Source of the DNA: CAYWXV01 sp964462535
Lineage (GTDB): Bacteria; Bacteroidota; Ignavibacteria; OLB7
Direction of reading: 5' to 3'
Assembly: GCA_964462535.1 (NCBI GenBank)
Contig: CAYWXV010000004.1
Coordinates: forward strand, 61,118 to 125,117
Length of the DNA: 64,000 nucleotides
Both the position numbers and the translations under genes were made by a program. The notes under the pieces are model-generated. The model did not search any database. It saw nothing but the letters and a program-made list of their open reading frames with translations, and had not been told where the DNA came from. Below, piece by piece: positions 33,355 to 41,734 of the stretch (positions are counted from its first letter, which is position 1; every line of letters starts with the position of its first letter).

Positions 33355-35490
33355 TTATGGGCGCGCGTGGATCATGAGATGTCCGTCGGTGGTGACGCGT
33401 ACCCAGTACCCGCGCCCAGGCTCGAGGGTCGTGACCTGGCCTGAGCCCGCAGAACTCTCATAGAACGGTGTTTCGATCGATGTACCGACCGGCACCACGT
33501 CGACGACGCGTGCTGCGACGCTCCCGCTCCCAACGAGGTTCCATCCGGCGCGAACGGGTACGTTCAACGGATAATTGAGGAATCGCCCAGTCATTGCTAC
33601 GGTGTCAGCGGCATTGTACTTGACGTAGTAGCCCACTCCGGGGGTGATGGTCGTCGCCGCTACGTACGTCCCCTCAAAGAGATAGACGGGAGGGACGGAG
33701 TTGACGAAGACCGACGCGGGTGCGAATTCGAACGGATCGACCGCTGCTGACCCCAGCGAGAAGCCGCCTGGATAACTCACCTCGCGTATGAACTGACGTG
33801 ACGTAGTGATCGTATCGCCGACCCGGTAATCGACGTCGCCACCTAGTCGTATCCGAAGTCGCGGAATCGCAATGTCCCCATCCGTGCGAAGGAACCCAGT
33901 CGGGGTGACGTCGATCCCGATGGAATCCACCAATGATCCGGGCGTTTCCATGCGTGTGTCCGTTTCGACGACGATGTCCCCGCCCCCTTCTCCTCCGCGT
34001 TCAAGTCGAATGAACCGGCCGACACGAAGTTCCGCTCCAGTTTCAACAACAACCCTGCCGCGAAGGTGGGTTGAATCTGGAACGAAGCAACGTCCGGCGA
34101 TGTCGATTCCAGACCATGGGCGAAGATCCACCTCCCCCTCGATGAACGTGGATCCAATGACCCTCTTTGGCGAAGAGACGATCACCTGACCCCCTGGCCT
34201 CCCGATGCTTCCCGACACCTCGGATCCCCAGAAGCCATCCAAACGGACGTCGCCGTTGATGATTCCATACACACGCCCCCCCAGCCTGATCACGCTATCC
34301 CCAACCAATCGACAGCGACGACTCGTGTCCGATCGAAACTCGTGCCGCACGCGAATGGAACCGTCGACAACGTGAACGACAATGCCGGTGTCGGTCGTGC
34401 CAGCAGCGGCGATGGCGAGACGGGCGAGGACAGGGTTTCCGGAAATGGTGAGAGTGTCGCCCGAGCCGGCCATGTACTCGACGGAGACATCGTTCTCCCA
34501 CAGTCCGGTGGAGGCGTCTAGGTGGGATGAATCCCGAGTGAAACGGAGCGTCGTCGCCGCGATGACGCCAAGGTTGCGTACTCCGCCGCCGATCACCCAG
34601 CGTCCGTCGGGATCGGCAGACGTGAGTGTACCGAGAACAATGGCAGTTCCGTCCACCCAGTTGGTTCCCCCGCCTGACAAACCGCGACCTGTAAGCGTTG
34701 CGTCGGCGTCGACCACGAGCGTGCCGAGAAAGAGGGCTCCATTGGCGACACGGTCTGCCGCTACGATCACGCCGGCCGAACTGTCCCCCAACGTGCCGGT
34801 CACTGTTACCGGTAGCCTACGCCCCGATGTGGAGAGGAGGTCCCCTTCCAACCGCACCGAGCCTTTGACAGAACCGCTCACGCGCCCTTGCAAGCGAACG
34901 ACGCCATCGGGACAAGAGATACCTGTGCCAAATGGGCCATTGCGATCGACGTAGCTCCCCATCACGGTGAGGCTGCCACCTGTGATGGAGAGCCGTCGAT
35001 CCGCGTCAATCACGAGCGTCGAGCAGACGCAGTCACCCTCAATAACCGCATCTCCGACTCCGACGCCCGTAATCAGCAGGTTTCCAATCGGATTCGAACT
35101 GCGCAGTCGGGACCCGTCTCCACCGAGCGCCAGAGTCCCTCGTCCACTTATCCACCCGTCGTTCTCCACATTACTGTCTACAAGGAGAAGGGAGTACGCG
35201 CCGAGCTCGACGCTCCCAGCATTTGTCAATGCGAGAATGCGCGCGCGACCCGTCAGCAACAAGAGCTTCCCGCCGCCCCGTACCTGCACGCTCACGGCTG
35301 GCATTTCAGCGGGAGCGACCACTGTATTGCGCACGACGACGGTATCTCCCGCCATCGGCTCCCCACCTTCCCACTCGATCAGATTCCATGGACCGTCCTC
35401 CATGGACATCACGATAGCCGAGCGGGCGGTTGAGGCGCATGTCAATAGCAACGCCAGCAATGCCGGCACGCATCGTTTGGTCAAGAGCAT
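33355..35490 (-). CDS. Secreted beta-rich protein with C-terminal GWNLV/PGxGYWV modules
   Basis: 711 residues with a signal peptide (LLTKRCVPALLALLLTCAST). The body is a long series of short beta strands with repeated G-x-V-x-L-x-G units (VRLQGRVSGSVKGSVRLEGD), as in right-handed beta-helices. The last 130 residues hold two copies of a module: one ends TITPGVGYYVKYN, the other starts VRAGWNLVGSG and ends LEPGRGYWVRVTTDG. The same module ends the 599-residue protein at 41735-43534. No canonical T9SS sorting domain is present, so the module may take its place or serve as a binding domain. It is the last gene of the surface-protein run. Confidence 0.75.
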   Translation of the reverse strand: MLLTKRCVPALLALLLTCASTARSAIVMSMEDGPWNLIEWEGGEPMAGDTVVVRNTVVAPAEMPAVSVQVRGGGKLLLLTGRARILALTNAGSVELGAYSLLLVDSNVENDGWISGRGTLALGGDGSRLRSSNPIGNLLITGVGVGDAVIEGDCVCSTLVIDADRRLSITGGSLTVMGSYVDRNGPFGTGISCPDGVVRLQGRVSGSVKGSVRLEGDLLSTSGRRLPVTVTGTLGDSSAGVIVAADRVANGALFLGTLVVDADATLTGRGLSGGGTNWVDGTAIVLGTLTSADPDGRWVIGGGVRNLGVIAATTLRFTRDSSHLDASTGLWENDVSVEYMAGSGDTLTISGNPVLARLAIAAAGTTDTGIVVHVVDGSIRVRHEFRSDTSRRCRLVGDSVIRLGGRVYGIINGDVRLDGFWGSEVSGSIGRPGGQVIVSSPKRVIGSTFIEGEVDLRPWSGIDIAGRCFVPDSTHLRGRVVVETGAELRVGRFIRLERGGEGGGDIVVETDTRMETPGSLVDSIGIDVTPTGFLRTDGDIAIPRLRIRLGGDVDYRVGDTITTSRQFIREVSYPGGFSLGSAAVDPFEFAPASVFVNSVPPVYLFEGTYVAATTITPGVGYYVKYNAADTVAMTGRFLNYPLNVPVRAGWNLVGSGSVAARVVDVVPVGTSIETPFYESSAGSGQVTTLEPGRGYWVRVTTDGHLMIHARP

Positions 35491-35638
35491 TACATGGGAT
35501 GGAACTTGGCGAGTGGAGTTTCTCAGCTCGTCGCTTGTTCGTTGAATGTCTCACGTCGGACGTATGCAGGGAATCGTCATCCGGGGGTGCCGGCCCTTCG
35601 CAGCCTCCTCCCTCACATGTTCAATCGTCAGCCACGCA

Positions 35639-38377
35639 TCATCTCTTTATCGACAGCCCGATGGAAATGGACGGCTCGCGAGTATCGACGCGGGCCGGTG
35701 TCCCACCGTCGAACTGTGTCACCACAGCGTCGGGGGACAGCAGATCACGGACAGCGATGCGGAGATCGATATCGCTGAACAACCGTTGCGACATCGTCAC
35801 GTCGATCCGGTCCCGTCCTTCTTCATAGAAATCGGGCTGCTCCGTTCGGGCCACTCGCGACAGCCTCCTACCGAACCGGTTGTATCCCAGCGTCACCGAT
35901 GTTCCGGTCGAGTCGTTGTCATAGAACAGGTTGATGTTCAGGATGAATGGTGACTGTCCCTGCAGCGGACGCTCCTGGAGCTGCGTGGCCAGACGCGTCG
36001 AGTCAAGTTTCACTTTCGAATCGAGGATGGTCGCGTTGACGTTGATCGACAACGGTTCGAACAGGGGACCGATGAATCCAAGTCTCTTTCGCACCTCAAC
36101 TTCGACGCCGACATTCGTCCCGTTGGCATTGGCCCAGGTTCTCTCCGGTGAGAATCCGTTGAGGCCGACTTCCTCGATCGCATCCGTGAATTCCTTCTTG
36201 AAGAGACTCACAGCGGCGAGCTCGCCAACGTCGGGGAAGTACTCGAATCGGATGTCGTAGTTCTGAATCTGAGTCCGCTTCAGATCTGGATTCCCGTAGG
36301 TGAGTGCGTCAAGTATGTAGTCGTAGAAATTGTATCGCGCATACTCGCGGAAATCCGGTCGCGAAAGGGTCCGGCTCCATCCAAGACGGAGATTCGTGTG
36401 CTCAAAGGCGTTGTAGACGACGTTCGCCGATGGGAGCCAGTCGAACGTGCGATAGTCAACCGTCAACGGCCCACCGTTCGGGTCCGCGGTAGTGATGACA
36501 ACGCGAGAGTCCTCGTATCGCGCCCCCCCGATCAAGCGAATTCGCTGATCGGCAAAATCAAGGGGTATGTCTACCATAGCATATCCAGCCTTCAGATGTG
36601 ACTCACCATGGTACCGGTCGGACAACGACGTGGACTCTGTGAACGTGAGAGCGTCGGGCCCGAAGTGCGCTGGTTCGAAGAGCGTATCCAGGTCGGCCGT
36701 TGCGAGCTCGCGAGCCGAATTACTCAACAGGTACGAGAATGAGCGGGAGGAGAAGTCTCGATTCTTGTTCTCCGTCAGGGCACCCACTTTGATTTTCATG
36801 ACCTCGAGCATTACAGTCGCATCTGCCGATCCACCAGCGGCCTCTTCTGCCAGCTCGCTGTAGACCCTGCCCGTTCCGTATGGGTTGGGAAGGCTGGCGC
36901 TGAGTGTATTCATCAACGGCGCCGAGGAATCACCCCACGATCTCAAATACGAAATGCGCCTGAGATCTGGCTCATCACGCCGACCGGTCGAGAAGAATCC
37001 CTTCCAGTTAATGCGTAATTCGTCCAGTCCGGGAAATACGTGGTCCCCCATCACCTGCGTGCTTCTGAACGAGCGTTCCAGGTATTGGAACACCCATGAG
37101 TGATTTTCAGCGTCGGATGTAAATAGGCGCCCGGATACCATCGACAAATTGTCCTCCGCGGTCCGGTTGTAGAGGTTTCGAATGCTGATTGAGTTACCAC
37201 CATCGATTTTGTAGGAGGCGTTCAGCAGTCCGCCCCACAGAACGGAGTAAGAATTCTCGGTGCCGCTGTACTGGTACAGGAACGAGTCAAACCGCTGAAC
37301 CACGTTTGACTCCCATCCATTCCGGTATGAGAGAGCGGCTATCACACCGATCTCGCTCACCTCCCCAACGGTGAATCTGTCTCCCCAGGATGCGCCGAGT
37401 GAGAGTCCCGGTGCAGCCTTCACGGGAACTACGCGAAACGTATTTGGCAATGAGGCCGCAAGCTGAGCCCGTCGCTCGGGAGAAACATTTTCGCGGTTCA
37501 ACGGTACCGAATCAACAAACTCCGAGGGGAGTGCGCGGAGACCGTCGTCAATACCCAGGAAGTCGGTTGACCCCCGTGGGCCTAAACTCAGAGTCTTGAA
37601 CGTTGTCCCGTTCAAATACGCGCCGGCAATGTTGAACCGAATCGTGGAGACATCAGGAAAATCTATTGTCTGAAGTTGCACAAGACCGCCACTGAAGTCT
37701 CCCGGGAGGTCGGGTGTAAAGGATTTCACGACGACCGAATTCTCCAACAGATTCGACGGGACAAGATCGAAGGAGAATGCACGCTTTCCTGGATCCGTAG
37801 AGACAATAGTCATTCCGTTGAGCTGCGTGTTGTTATAACGCTCGCTTGAACCACGGATTTGGGCGTATCGTCCCTCACGAACCGTCAATCCGGGAATACG
37901 CGACAGGGCCTCCGCTCCCGTCGGATCAGCAAGTTTGGCTATCGTCACTTTCGATATTCCGTCACTCACGTTCGCGGATTGTTCCCTCTGTCTCAACAAC
38001 GCTTCATCGGTACCGGCAGTCCGTCTTCCACGTACATCGATTTTCGTCCTGTCAGTCTTTCGCTCCATAGAGATGTCGATCTTCGTCACGCTTCCGGTGA
38101 CCTGCACGTTGTCGAGTATGCGTTCCTGGAAGCCGGCGTATGTGACCTTGAGGGTGTACCGGCCCGCCGGCACATTGCGAATGGAGTAGGTGCCCGATTT
38201 ATCTGAGTATGCACCCTTCTCCGTGTCAACCAGCCTGACCGTTGCTCGATACAGGGGCTCGCCGGTCTCCGCCTCGATTACAACGCCCCGAACCTCACCC
38301 TTCGCTTCCTGAGCGTCGACTCGCGCCGCCACGACAAGAATGACAACGAGTGCGAGGGCGACTCTAACGTGAACCAT
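35639..38377 (-). CDS. TonB-dependent receptor with carboxypeptidase-regulatory-like N-terminus
   Basis: 912 residues. Signal peptide, CarbopepD_reg-like beta-sandwich (about 27-110: RGVVIEAETGEPLYRATVRL), plug domain with RGSSERYNNTQLNGM and GDFSGGLVQLQT, and a 22-strand barrel with the mid-barrel LRLGWSRTLSRPDFREYARY. These marks fit the TIGR01782-like group of receptors, often for sugars or peptides. It ends in LSIKR rather than an aromatic residue. It lies 39 bp after the 269-residue secreted protein gene and 148 bp before the 711-residue one, which suggests a shared uptake or surface-binding function (inference). The substrate is unknown. Confidence 0.88.
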   Translation of the reverse strand: MVHVRVALALVVILVVAARVDAQEAKGEVRGVVIEAETGEPLYRATVRLVDTEKGAYSDKSGTYSIRNVPAGRYTLKVTYAGFQERILDNVQVTGSVTKIDISMERKTDRTKIDVRGRRTAGTDEALLRQREQSANVSDGISKVTIAKLADPTGAEALSRIPGLTVREGRYAQIRGSSERYNNTQLNGMTIVSTDPGKRAFSFDLVPSNLLENSVVVKSFTPDLPGDFSGGLVQLQTIDFPDVSTIRFNIAGAYLNGTTFKTLSLGPRGSTDFLGIDDGLRALPSEFVDSVPLNRENVSPERRAQLAASLPNTFRVVPVKAAPGLSLGASWGDRFTVGEVSEIGVIAALSYRNGWESNVVQRFDSFLYQYSGTENSYSVLWGGLLNASYKIDGGNSISIRNLYNRTAEDNLSMVSGRLFTSDAENHSWVFQYLERSFRSTQVMGDHVFPGLDELRINWKGFFSTGRRDEPDLRRISYLRSWGDSSAPLMNTLSASLPNPYGTGRVYSELAEEAAGGSADATVMLEVMKIKVGALTENKNRDFSSRSFSYLLSNSARELATADLDTLFEPAHFGPDALTFTESTSLSDRYHGESHLKAGYAMVDIPLDFADQRIRLIGGARYEDSRVVITTADPNGGPLTVDYRTFDWLPSANVVYNAFEHTNLRLGWSRTLSRPDFREYARYNFYDYILDALTYGNPDLKRTQIQNYDIRFEYFPDVGELAAVSLFKKEFTDAIEEVGLNGFSPERTWANANGTNVGVEVEVRKRLGFIGPLFEPLSINVNATILDSKVKLDSTRLATQLQERPLQGQSPFILNINLFYDNDSTGTSVTLGYNRFGRRLSRVARTEQPDFYEEGRDRIDVTMSQRLFSDIDLRIAVRDLLSPDAVVTQFDGGTPARVDTREPSISIGLSIKR

Positions 38378-38416
38378 AGTAGTAGTCCTGAATGGGATGG
38401 GTTTGACAGGTTCCGT

Positions 38417-39226
38417 TTACTCGACAACGACAAACGAGGATCGCGCGCTACTAAGTCCTCGCTGAAGGAGAACGAAGTATCGTCCGGATACAAGACGGCG
38501 CGTATCGAGGGGGATATGGCCAGACGAGGCGTCTGGAGTGGCTCGCGCCACCAGATCACCGAGAGCATTGTAGACTTCGACCGCCACCACCGACCCCTCC
38601 GGCGCCCGGAATTCAATGAGAATCGTCTCAATTGAGTGCGCCACCGATGGCGTGACGCTCAGCCGCATTTCGTTTTCCATCGCATCACCGTGGTCGACAC
38701 CAGTCACGGGATCTCCGTTGCGGACGATTGTGGCGACCGAAACATCCGGGTCGTTGATTGTCAGAGATCCGACCGTGCGCATGTCCATCGTCGTTCCTGC
38801 GCTGCGAATCGTCATCTCGCCAGATGTCTCCCCAATCCCATCGGGCCACGATATCGTGACCGGAAATCCATTGTCGCCCGGCTGAAATTTTATTCGGAAC
38901 GTGTCACGCTGGTCGGATTGCACGTAGCGACGAATGTCCGTCTTCACGCCCTCCCCAAGTCCGGCAGGTGCTTCAGTCGGATGACCGGTGACATTCACGA
39001 ATCTTGCCTCGAAGACTGAGGTGGGTGGGAACGGCGGATACTCGAACTCGCCAAGTGCGTCATCGATGCCATATGTGGCTTCGGGATCGAGTCCGAATCG
39101 AAGCGTGTCGATCGCTCCGTTGTTATTGGTTACGAAGAGGGGGATCGTGAACGTGGATTGTGCTTGCGTCTTGCTGATCGAGACGACAAGGGCAAGGGCA
39201 AACGATACAAGTAGAATAGTGCGCAT
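38417..39226 (-). CDS. Small secreted protein with conserved N-terminal module and T9SS sorting domain
   Basis: 269 residues from ATG 39226, the start of the signal peptide (MRTILLVSFALALVVSISKT, then QAQ). Residues about 24-140 are a module shared with the 777-residue protein next door: DTLRFGLDP, LGEFEYPPFPPTSVFEARFV, GEGVKTDIRRYV, DTFRIKFQPGDNGFPVTISW. The C-terminus (about 190-269) is a sorting domain lacking the usual PNP start (VAVEVYNALGDLVARAT, GRYFVLL, SFVVVE). It is probably a surface-attached protein working with the TonB receptor encoded 39 bp downstream. Confidence 0.78.
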   Translation of the reverse strand: MRTILLVSFALALVVSISKTQAQSTFTIPLFVTNNNGAIDTLRFGLDPEATYGIDDALGEFEYPPFPPTSVFEARFVNVTGHPTEAPAGLGEGVKTDIRRYVQSDQRDTFRIKFQPGDNGFPVTISWPDGIGETSGEMTIRSAGTTMDMRTVGSLTINDPDVSVATIVRNGDPVTGVDHGDAMENEMRLSVTPSVAHSIETILIEFRAPEGSVVAVEVYNALGDLVARATPDASSGHIPLDTRRLVSGRYFVLLQRGLSSARSSFVVVE

Positions 39227-39258
39227 GAGGGTGTGAGGCTTGTGGATTCTTGGAAGCG

Positions 39259-39306
39259 GCCGGGCCGCCACCACCGGCATCACGTTGATGCGGTGGCAGC
39301 GGCCGG
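39259..39306 (-). terminator. Long imperfect hairpin after or between surface-protein genes
   Basis: A GC-rich hairpin with a 6-bp top stem (GCATCA/TGATGC, loop CGT), extended by a further imperfect stem of about 10 pairs. It lies between the genes ending at 39363 and starting at 39226. No good U-tract follows on the minus strand, so partial termination or mRNA protection is as likely as full termination. Confidence 0.45.
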
Positions 39307-39362
39307 ACGTATAGGCATCATTCGATCCCTGTCATCTCTGTGATGGACCGTTCCATCCCAGA

Positions 39363-41696
39363 CTATCGAACCACCACCAGAGGACGGGAGGCGATGACAC
39401 CGTCAGCGTTGAGCACCCAGCGGTAATTGCCAGCTGCCAGCTCGTCAACAACAACCTTGTGCTCACCGGCACCAAGTCGCTCGCCGTTGATCGAACGAGC
39501 AACCTCGGTCCCCTTCTCATCCACGACGGTCACGGTCACCGTCGAAGAACTCTCGAGCGAGAAGCGCAGTTCCGAACGTCCAACTGTCGGGTTCGGGACG
39601 GCGATCATTCCGAAGCGACGGGCGATCTGCTCACCGGCCACGCTCTCGGTCTGCGAGTGATCGACGATCTGGTACTCGACCTTCAGCGGCTCGTTTGCCG
39701 AACCACCGGCCGTTATCGGCTCGACCACGACGAAGTCCTTGGCGTTCTTCACGTCGAACAGGGCATCGAACAGGTCGGAGGTGGCTGGGGCGAATGCGTC
39801 GCCAGACAGCGAGTAGATGAGGATCCTGAGCTCGTCGCCGACGACCTTGTAGCTCAGCGTGAAACGATCCTTGAAGGCGTCGGCGATGCGTGCCGGAAGG
39901 TCCCCGGTAACATCACTCGTCCGGATCTTCATCTGGATACCCTTGACAGGGACCAGATTGTCCATCGTGACATCGACGCCGCCACGGGTGAGCGTATAGA
40001 TGAACTTCACATCGTACACACTGGCAAGAGATGAACCGTCCTTTCCGTTGCCATCCAGACGCGCACCAAAGAGCTGGTCGCCGTCCGGCCACATCTCGTT
40101 CAGGATCGCGTTGACGATGAGCGTAACGTCCTGAACGTTCAGGGTTCCGTCGCCATAGTTGTTGCCGTCGTTGAAGACGGTCGACGAAAGCGACCACTGT
40201 GCCGACCACGGGGCCAGGTCGGCGCGATTGAACTGCCATCCCTCGAACGTCGCGCGACCAAGGACAACGTCGATGATGTCAAGGACATCGAGAATGTCGA
40301 CACGGTCATCGCAGTTCACGTCGCCACGCGACGACGAGTTCTGGATGTTGTACTGCGACGAATCGCGATCGGGGTCTGCGGCAATACCGGCCGGCGTGCC
40401 AAGGTCATCGGCGAGCGACGACTGGATGTCGTTCAGATACATGATCCCGACGGCCGTATCCCCACCAGGTCCGCCGTTGCAGACCTTGATGTTCTTCACG
40501 TCGACCGAGACGACGAAGAGGCTGTCGAACTGGCTGTTCGGCGCGAAGTTGATCGAGTTATCCTGACCGTAGAGAACGATCTGGACTTCCGAACCGCTGG
40601 CGGCATTGCTGATCTCGTAATCGAAATTCCAATTGCCCGGATTCGGCAGCGACTGGCCGAGCTGAACGCCTGTGATCTTCAACGTGTTTCCCGGAGCCGT
40701 CAGGCGGAACTGGAGTCCTTGTGCACCGGTGGAGCCACTGTACTTCAGACCAACGATCTGCTTGTAGACGCCGGCTGTATTATCGTTGACCGTGTTCAGA
40801 TCGTTGAGGAGGAAGAGCCCCTCGCCACTGCTTGCCGTCGCCGTTGCCGACACGACCGCAGGGGAACCAGCCTGATTGTGGTAAACACGAACTGTTGAGG
40901 TTGCCACGCCAGGTCCCGCTGCCGTAAATGTGATCCCGACCTTTACGCTTGCACCCGGGGCAAGATTGAGTGGGAACGATGGTGGCGTATTGACCAGGAA
41001 CTGCGCGCTGCTGGACGTGACGCTATCGATTGTCGCGGCCGATCCGCCGGTATTTGTGATGGTGATGCTGTCCGTCTTCTCGCCCGGTACGGGGATGGCG
41101 ACGATTCCGTAGTTCAGTGGTGACGGCGTCACCGATACGCCACCAGCTGGTGCCGTCGGACTGGCCGTGAAGATCTGAACTGTGGTGACGTCGACGTCCG
41201 TGATGGAGGTCGATGACGACGTCAACATGTTGACGTTCACGTTTGCGCCAAGACCGTTGTCGAAGTACCGGAGGGTTGCGCTTCCGAAGTAAGTCGAAAG
41301 ATTGTTCGGCCAGCTGATTGCGACCGGGAAACCGCCGTCACCAGCCTGAAGACTGACGCGGAACGTGTCGATCTGCGTCGGACTCGTCGAGGCGCGGAAG
41401 TTCTTCTTGACACCCTCACCAAAGTTGTTGCTGGAGCCGACGTTGACGAATCGTACGTCGAAGACCGAGCTGGGGGGCTTCGGTGGAAGCTCGTCCTCGC
41501 CCAGCGAAGCGTCTCGACCGTTCGTGCCGGCCGGGTTGACGCCCCAGCGGAGCGTGTCGCGACCGAGCGTGACGCCCGATCCGTTGTTCTGGATGATCAA
41601 TGGGAGATCACTGGTCGCCTGAGCGCGGAGGGTTGTCGACCCTCCGACGAGAGCGAGCACAGCAAGGCCCAGCCCGAGAAGTGTGCGGGTTTTCAT
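39363..41696 (-). CDS. Surface protein with dockerin-like repeats, choice-of-anchor domain and T9SS sorting domain
   Basis: 777 residues from ATG 41696 (signal peptide MKTRTLLGLGLAVLALVGGS). In order: the conserved N-terminal module (about 25-150; LGEDELPPKPPSSVFDVRFV, GDGGFPVAISW); an Ig-like choice-of-anchor-D domain (about 180-270; VTPSPLNYGIVAIPVPGEKT); a cohesin-like beta domain (about 275-430); a dockerin-type duplicated Ca-binding motif (about 440-530; GDVNCDDRVDILDVLDIIDV and GDGTLNVQDVTLIVNAIL); a second cohesin-like segment; and the sorting domain (IAVPNPTVGRSELRFSLES, VTVVDEKGTEVAR, GNYRWVL). Cohesin-like plus dockerin-like parts in one chain suggest self-assembly or capture of partner proteins (inference). 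Confidence 0.82.
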   Translation of the reverse strand: MKTRTLLGLGLAVLALVGGSTTLRAQATSDLPLIIQNNGSGVTLGRDTLRWGVNPAGTNGRDASLGEDELPPKPPSSVFDVRFVNVGSSNNFGEGVKKNFRASTSPTQIDTFRVSLQAGDGGFPVAISWPNNLSTYFGSATLRYFDNGLGANVNVNMLTSSSTSITDVDVTTVQIFTASPTAPAGGVSVTPSPLNYGIVAIPVPGEKTDSITITNTGGSAATIDSVTSSSAQFLVNTPPSFPLNLAPGASVKVGITFTAAGPGVATSTVRVYHNQAGSPAVVSATATASSGEGLFLLNDLNTVNDNTAGVYKQIVGLKYSGSTGAQGLQFRLTAPGNTLKITGVQLGQSLPNPGNWNFDYEISNAASGSEVQIVLYGQDNSINFAPNSQFDSLFVVSVDVKNIKVCNGGPGGDTAVGIMYLNDIQSSLADDLGTPAGIAADPDRDSSQYNIQNSSSRGDVNCDDRVDILDVLDIIDVVLGRATFEGWQFNRADLAPWSAQWSLSSTVFNDGNNYGDGTLNVQDVTLIVNAILNEMWPDGDQLFGARLDGNGKDGSSLASVYDVKFIYTLTRGGVDVTMDNLVPVKGIQMKIRTSDVTGDLPARIADAFKDRFTLSYKVVGDELRILIYSLSGDAFAPATSDLFDALFDVKNAKDFVVVEPITAGGSANEPLKVEYQIVDHSQTESVAGEQIARRFGMIAVPNPTVGRSELRFSLESSSTVTVTVVDEKGTEVARSINGERLGAGEHKVVVDELAAGNYRWVLNADGVIASRPLVVVR

Positions 41697-41734
41697 TATG
41701 AGTCTATCTCCTGTTCGATGCTGATGGTGGTCTG

